From a virus, in the IMG/VR virus record IMGVR_UViG_3300008448_000066, positions 1 through 64,000 of that record: a DNA stretch of 64,000 bases; one strand, 5' to 3'. The notes under the pieces were generated by a model. It did no database searches. It was not told the DNA's origin and worked only from the letters and a program-made list of their open reading frames with translations. This document shows, one piece after another, positions 60,132 to 64,000 of this stretch. Position numbers and translations under genes: made by a program. Numbering within the stretch: position 1 is the first letter of the stretch; the number at the start of each line of letters is the position of its first letter.

Positions 60132-62930
60132 ATGGCTGCAAATAGATTTAAGTTTGTTTCTCCCGGTGTGTTTATCAACGAGATTGATCAATCACAATTA
60201 CCAGCTTTAACATTTGGTGTTGGTCCAACAGTAATTGGTCGTTTTCAACAAGGACCAGCAATGCGTCCAGTACGTATTGGTTCATACGCTGAATTAGTTT
60301 CTATATTTGGCGCACCACTTCCCGGTGGTACAACTGGTGGTGATGTTTGGAGAGAAGGCAACAAACTAGGTCCAACATATGCTGCTTATGCTGCTAAAGC
60401 TTGGTTAACAAACAATAATGCAATCAATATCATAAGACTACTTGGCACCGAGCATTCTTCAGCAGAAACTTCTGGTAAGGCTGGCTGGCAAACAGATGCT
60501 ACTAATCCAGCTACAAGCGGTGGTGCATATGGTCTATTCCTTTGTAATTCAGCTTCCGCAGGTACAGCAGTAACAGGTACTCTTGCTGCTATATGGTATC
60601 TTAACACAGGTTCTATCGCTCTTTCTGGTACTAGAGCAGGTTTCTCAAGTACTGTTTCTGGTTCTAACGTTCTTCTTAAATCACAAGGCGCATACTCAGA
60701 ATTTAAAGCTGAAGTTTATAATGCTGCTGGTACAAAGATTCAAGATATTAACTTTAACTTTAGCCCAACAGATGCTAAGTTCATTAGAAAAGCATTTAAC
60801 ACAAATCCAGTTGCAACCAATTCAAGCGTAACTAGAACTGACAGTAATGCTTACAAAACCTACTGGCTTGGTGAAACATTTGAAAGAAGTGTTGATGAAT
60901 ATGTAACTAATACCGCAACTGGTCAAGTATATGGCTTTATTGCTCCGCTACTTAACGGTACAAATTATGGTGCAGTTCATCGTCGTGCAATTCAACCAGC
61001 AAAAACTGGTTGGGTTTTCTCACAAGACCTAACAACCAATTATGCTTCTTACTCAGCAGAGTCACAAGTTAAACTCTTTAGAATTTCAACACTTGATTCT
61101 GGTGATTGGGAAAGCAAGAATCTAAAGATTGCAATAGAAGATATCAAAGGACCAAGAACAAACTTTGAGAAATATGGCTCATTCACTGTTACAGTAATGT
61201 CAGCCCAACAACTTGATTCAGCAAATCCAATTGCACTTGAAAGATTCTCTAACCTTTCAATGGACCCAAATTCAGAAAACTTCATTGCCAAGAGAATTGG
61301 CGATAAGTACATTGCTTGGAGTGATGATGAAAAGAGTTACAAAGAGTATGGTAACTACGCAAATCAATCTAGATACATTTATGTAGAAGTTGATCAAGAA
61401 GCTGCTCAAGGCTTTACAGATCCACTTTGCTTACCATTCGGATTCTACGGTCCTCCACGTTTCAAGAGCTTCGTTGTTAACAGCGGTTCTTCCACTCCAT
61501 CAGATACATTCGTAGCTAGAACAGCCGTAAGAGCAACAAGCGTATCACCATTCCTTGATGTTAGCACTTTGAACTTTACTGGTTCATTCTTGTTCCCATC
61601 AGTTGGTGTTAGAGTTTCAGCTTCAACTGCACAACTACCACAACCAACTGACGTTTACTTTGGTCTAGACGTTACCAAGAAGTCTGCAAGAAATGAAGTT
61701 GACTACAGCTATCGTGATGTACTTCGTCCACCACCTTCAGCTTATGTAAACTATGTTGCATCTGAAAGCAATAGAGAATACTCATTTGTCTTCTCTCTAG
61801 ACGATCTAAGAAGCACAAGCACAGGTGCAGTATATGCATCTGGTACTCGCGTAGCTGGCAATTCATACACCGCACAAACAGGCTCTTATACAGCTGTTCT
61901 AAATGCAGGTTATGATCAATTCGTAATGCCATTGTTTGGCGGTAATGACGGTGTTGATGTTACCGAGGCAGAACCATTCGGCAATCACTTGCTAACTGGT
62001 ACTCCAACTGAGACAACAAACTATGTTTACTACACTCTTCGCAGAGCAATTGATACAGTAGCAGATCCAGAAGTTGTTGTAACTGATATCATTACACTAC
62101 CCGGTGTAACCAAGGAATCAGTAACTGACCATCTTCTTGAGACTTGTCAAGCAAGAGGCGATGCACTTGGTATTATCGATCTACCAAATGCATACATTCC
62201 AGAAACTGAATCAACAAATTCCGATGCTACCAGAAGAGGTACAACTGTAACTTCTATTGCATCTGCATTTAAGGATCGCTCAATCAATAACAGCTACGGT
62301 GCAGCATACTATCCTTGGGTACAAATTGCTGACGGTTCTGCTAGATTGTGGGTTCCACCATCAGTAGTAGCTCTTGGCGCACTATCATATGGTCAAGCTT
62401 CAAGTGAGTTGTGGTTTGCTCCAGCAGGCTTCACAAGAGGCGGTCTATCTGCCGGTCGTGGTGGTCTTCCAGTAATCGATGTTTCAACCAGACTTACAAC
62501 CGCTCAACGTGACGCACTATACGAAGTTAACATTAATCCAATTGCCAAGTTTGCAAATGAAGGTATCGTAATCTTTGGACAAAAGACACTACAAGCAACT
62601 CCATCTGCTCTTGACAGAATCAATGTTCGTAGATTGCTAATCTATCTAAAGAGAGAAATCTCGTTGATTGCTTCTACGCTTCTCTTCGACCAAAACGTTA
62701 CAACAACTTGGAATCGTTTCAAGGGTCAAGTAGAACCATTGCTAGCAAGTGTTAAGACAAGACTTGGTTTGACAGATTACCGTGTAGTTCTTGATTCCAC
62801 AACCACTACACCAGATCTAATCGATAGAAACATTCTATACGCTAAGATTTTCTTGAAGCCAGCCAGAGCCATTGAATTCATAGTAATTGATTTCAATATT
62901 ACAAGAACTGGTGCATCATTTAATGATTAA
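60132..62930 (+). CDS. gp18: Tail sheath protein, gp18-like
   Basis: 932 residues, much longer than T4 gp18 (659), so surface insertions are probable in the middle (about 110-560). Typical ends: 'FVSPGVFINEIDQSQLP' and 'GVGPTVIGRFQQGPAMRPVR' at the N-terminus; 'YPWVQIADGSARLWVPPSVV', 'QRDALYEVNINPIAKF', 'IVIFGQKTLQATPSALDRIN' and 'VRRLLIYLKREI' at the C-terminus, ending in the strand 'RAIEFIVIDFNIT' used for inter-subunit mesh. Contraction of this sheath drives the tube through the envelope. AGGAG precedes the ATG. Confidence 0.95.
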   Translation: MAANRFKFVSPGVFINEIDQSQLPALTFGVGPTVIGRFQQGPAMRPVRIGSYAELVSIFGAPLPGGTTGGDVWREGNKLGPTYAAYAAKAWLTNNNAINIIRLLGTEHSSAETSGKAGWQTDATNPATSGGAYGLFLCNSASAGTAVTGTLAAIWYLNTGSIALSGTRAGFSSTVSGSNVLLKSQGAYSEFKAEVYNAAGTKIQDINFNFSPTDAKFIRKAFNTNPVATNSSVTRTDSNAYKTYWLGETFERSVDEYVTNTATGQVYGFIAPLLNGTNYGAVHRRAIQPAKTGWVFSQDLTTNYASYSAESQVKLFRISTLDSGDWESKNLKIAIEDIKGPRTNFEKYGSFTVTVMSAQQLDSANPIALERFSNLSMDPNSENFIAKRIGDKYIAWSDDEKSYKEYGNYANQSRYIYVEVDQEAAQGFTDPLCLPFGFYGPPRFKSFVVNSGSSTPSDTFVARTAVRATSVSPFLDVSTLNFTGSFLFPSVGVRVSASTAQLPQPTDVYFGLDVTKKSARNEVDYSYRDVLRPPPSAYVNYVASESNREYSFVFSLDDLRSTSTGAVYASGTRVAGNSYTAQTGSYTAVLNAGYDQFVMPLFGGNDGVDVTEAEPFGNHLLTGTPTETTNYVYYTLRRAIDTVADPEVVVTDIITLPGVTKESVTDHLLETCQARGDALGIIDLPNAYIPETESTNSDATRRGTTVTSIASAFKDRSINNSYGAAYYPWVQIADGSARLWVPPSVVALGALSYGQASSELWFAPAGFTRGGLSAGRGGLPVIDVSTRLTTAQRDALYEVNINPIAKFANEGIVIFGQKTLQATPSALDRINVRRLLIYLKREISLIASTLLFDQNVTTTWNRFKGQVEPLLASVKTRLGLTDYRVVLDSTTTTPDLIDRNILYAKIFLKPARAIEFIVIDFNITRTGASFND

Positions 62931-62932
62931 TA

Positions 62933-62940
62933 CTATTTAT
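62933..62940 (+). promoter_or_regulatory. CTATTTAT candidate late promoter element
   Basis: Exact CTATTTAT 22 bases before the tube ATG at 62963; GGGAG lies between. Confidence 0.6.
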
Positions 62941-62962
62941 GATATAAAGGGAGTAATATAAA

Positions 62963-63595
62963 ATGGCATTCTGGAGCGATAACCTAATAGAACCAAAGAG
63001 AAAGTTTAAGTTTGTTGTAACTTTTGCTGGTGTTACTGAAAATGAAACAATACCATCATTTGTTGTCAAAAAAGCAACCAAACCATCTTTTTCAATAAGC
63101 GAAAGTTCACATCAATTCTTAGGAAACAAGTTTTACTTTCCCGGTAAGCTTGAGTGGAAAGAAGTTGATATTACTCTAATTGATGCAGGCGGTTTTGATG
63201 AAAGCCCACCCGAAAATAATGAAATTGGCACTAAGGCTGTGCAACCAGTAAAAAACGATATAACCAGTAAAATTATCAGTATTTTATCTAAATTTGGCTA
63301 TCAACCACCCGAACAAACCGGAGCTGCGTTAGCTGGTGGTGGTTTTAGTAATGGAACATTAAAGACTTTCTCTAAATTTGCTGCAACTAGCGTTCTTCCT
63401 AGTATAGAAATATTACAGCTTGATAGTAATGGTTCTATAATTGAGTCTTGGACATTACACAATGCTTGGGTTAAAGATGTTAATTTTGGTGAACTTGACT
63501 ACACATCTGAAGACCCAGTAGAAATAACTTTGAAACTTAGATATGATTGGGCCACATTTAGTGACGCTGTACAAAATCCCGCAGGAACAACCTAA
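62963..63595 (+). CDS. gp19: Tail tube protein, gp19-like
   Basis: 210 residues versus 163 in T4. 'EPKRKFKFVVTFAG' and 'FVVKKATKPSFSISESSHQF' then 'FPGKLEWKEVDITLIDAGG' are the standard gp19/tube signature; the C-terminus has 'LHNAWVKDVNFGELDYTSED' and 'EITLKLRYDWATF'. An insertion near residues 75-115 accounts for the extra length. The tube is the DNA channel inside the sheath. GGGAG precedes ATG. It is followed by a second, related gene. Confidence 0.93.
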   Translation: MAFWSDNLIEPKRKFKFVVTFAGVTENETIPSFVVKKATKPSFSISESSHQFLGNKFYFPGKLEWKEVDITLIDAGGFDESPPENNEIGTKAVQPVKNDITSKIISILSKFGYQPPEQTGAALAGGGFSNGTLKTFSKFAATSVLPSIEILQLDSNGSIIESWTLHNAWVKDVNFGELDYTSEDPVEITLKLRYDWATFSDAVQNPAGTT

Positions 63596-63614
63596 TATAT
63601 AAGTAAGGTGATTT

Positions 63615-64000
63615 ATGGCCTCTGGTCCTTTCTTTTTTTCTCAACCATTTAATGAACCAAAAAGAAAATATAAATTCTTTGTTGAGTTTCAAGGTGGAGA
63701 AAATAACCATTCTTTAAGCTATTTTTTCCCAAACGGCGAATATCAATGGTTTATTAAGAGTTGTACAAAACCATCCATAAAAGTTGAAGTAACTCCAAGA
63801 GAAGAAACAATTTCTATTTTTAACACCCCAGTAGCAACTAGAAGAATTAACGAAGGTGCCACTTGGAATCCAATAGCAATTAAGTTTGTCAATCCATACA
63901 GCCATACATTTAAACCAGCAATACAAAATTTAGAAAACACAGATGACTATCGCAAAGCAGTAGATCTTGATCATTTTTTCAGTAATGTAATGTCATCTAT
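63615..64000 (+). CDS. Second tail-tube-like protein, 3'-truncated by window edge
   Basis: 128 residues visible, open to the end of the window; AAGG precedes the ATG at 63615. 'FNEPKRKYKFFVEFQGG' and 'WFIKSCTKPSIKVEVTPRE' followed by 'TWNPIAIKFVNPYSH' mirror the gp19-like protein just upstream ('EPKRKFKFVVTFAG', 'FVVKKATKPSFSISE', 'EWKEVDITLIDA'). Two tube paralogues in tandem occur in some myoviruses, where one may form the tube initiator or a special ring. Role of this copy is not known. Confidence 0.8.
   Translation, partial: MASGPFFFSQPFNEPKRKYKFFVEFQGGENNHSLSYFFPNGEYQWFIKSCTKPSIKVEVTPREETISIFNTPVATRRINEGATWNPIAIKFVNPYSHTFKPAIQNLENTDDYRKAVDLDHFFSNVMSS

Noticed and set aside
60096-60146. 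16-codon frame (MIFNISVLGV...) before the sheath gene
   Set aside because: No ribosome site, overlaps the sheath start, and is as short as chance allows.
1972-62940. CTATTTAT sites as canonical T4 late promoters (TATAAATA)
   Set aside because: The direct sequence on the coding strand is not TATAAATA; only the complementary strand resembles its core. Reported as a separate element instead.
1-64000. tRNA genes, integrase, attachment sites, insertion sequences
   Set aside because: Looked for cloverleaf-like CCA ends, T-loop GGTTCGAAT and DDE/tyrosine-recombinase motifs in gaps and frames; none could be supported.

Overview
This window is about 64 kb of the virion-building half of a large, AT-rich tailed phage with a contractile tail (myovirus, distantly T4-like). 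Every supported gene lies on the + strand, genes are packed end to end (many ATGA/TAATG overlaps), no gap exceeds 300 bases, and no tRNA, integrase, transposase or CRISPR is visible. T4-type proteins that can be recognised are the baseplate wedge proteins gp25 and gp6, terminase (gp17), portal (gp20), prohead protease (gp21), scaffold (gp22-like), major capsid (gp23), tail sheath (gp18) and tail tube (gp19). Most genes have a clear Shine-Dalgarno sequence, so the host probably uses SD-dependent initiation; the host itself cannot be named. The overall look (bS21 gene, small proteins starting ITKSRLKxIIKEE, AT richness) resembles aquatic phages, which is an inference.

Layout. 1-26550: baseplate and tail-associated proteins: an incomplete protein at the left edge, gp25, gp6, a DNRLRE-like protein, a 3,738-residue giant with LamG-like and beta-propeller-like segments, and six proteins of unknown role that include two paralogous pairs. 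26552-33289: a nucleic-acid island (RuvC-like resolvase, J-domain-like protein, CHC2/Toprim primase, a kinase-like protein, and an Mre11-Rad50/SbcD-SbcC fusion with its own sigma70-type promoter). 33308-34625: two membrane/coiled-coil proteins that could be lysis or envelope factors, plus an unknown protein. 34635-43997: DNA packaging and prohead module (zinc ribbon protein, terminase, portal, protease) interspersed with small proteins sharing a lysine/glutamate-rich N-terminal helix. 44006-44278: a bS21 ribosomal protein homologue. 44278-54500: six or seven fibre/neck genes with exchangeable tips. 54585-64000: scaffold, major capsid protein, probable decoration protein, neck/completion proteins, sheath, tube, and a second tube-like protein cut by the right edge.

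How it may work together. An 8-base element, CTATTTAT, stands just upstream of 13 gene starts, nearly all late structural genes, always in the same orientation; it is the best candidate for the late promoter. The most interesting hypothesis is a protein-delivery system: the kinase-like protein and at least six small proteins begin with short helices ending in (I/L)-x-E, the kind of site cleaved by T4 gp21, and most are encoded next to the phage's own gp21-like protease. They may be packaged in the capsid, trimmed, and delivered into the host with the DNA, as T4 internal proteins and Alt are. The bS21 gene could add translational take-over late in infection.
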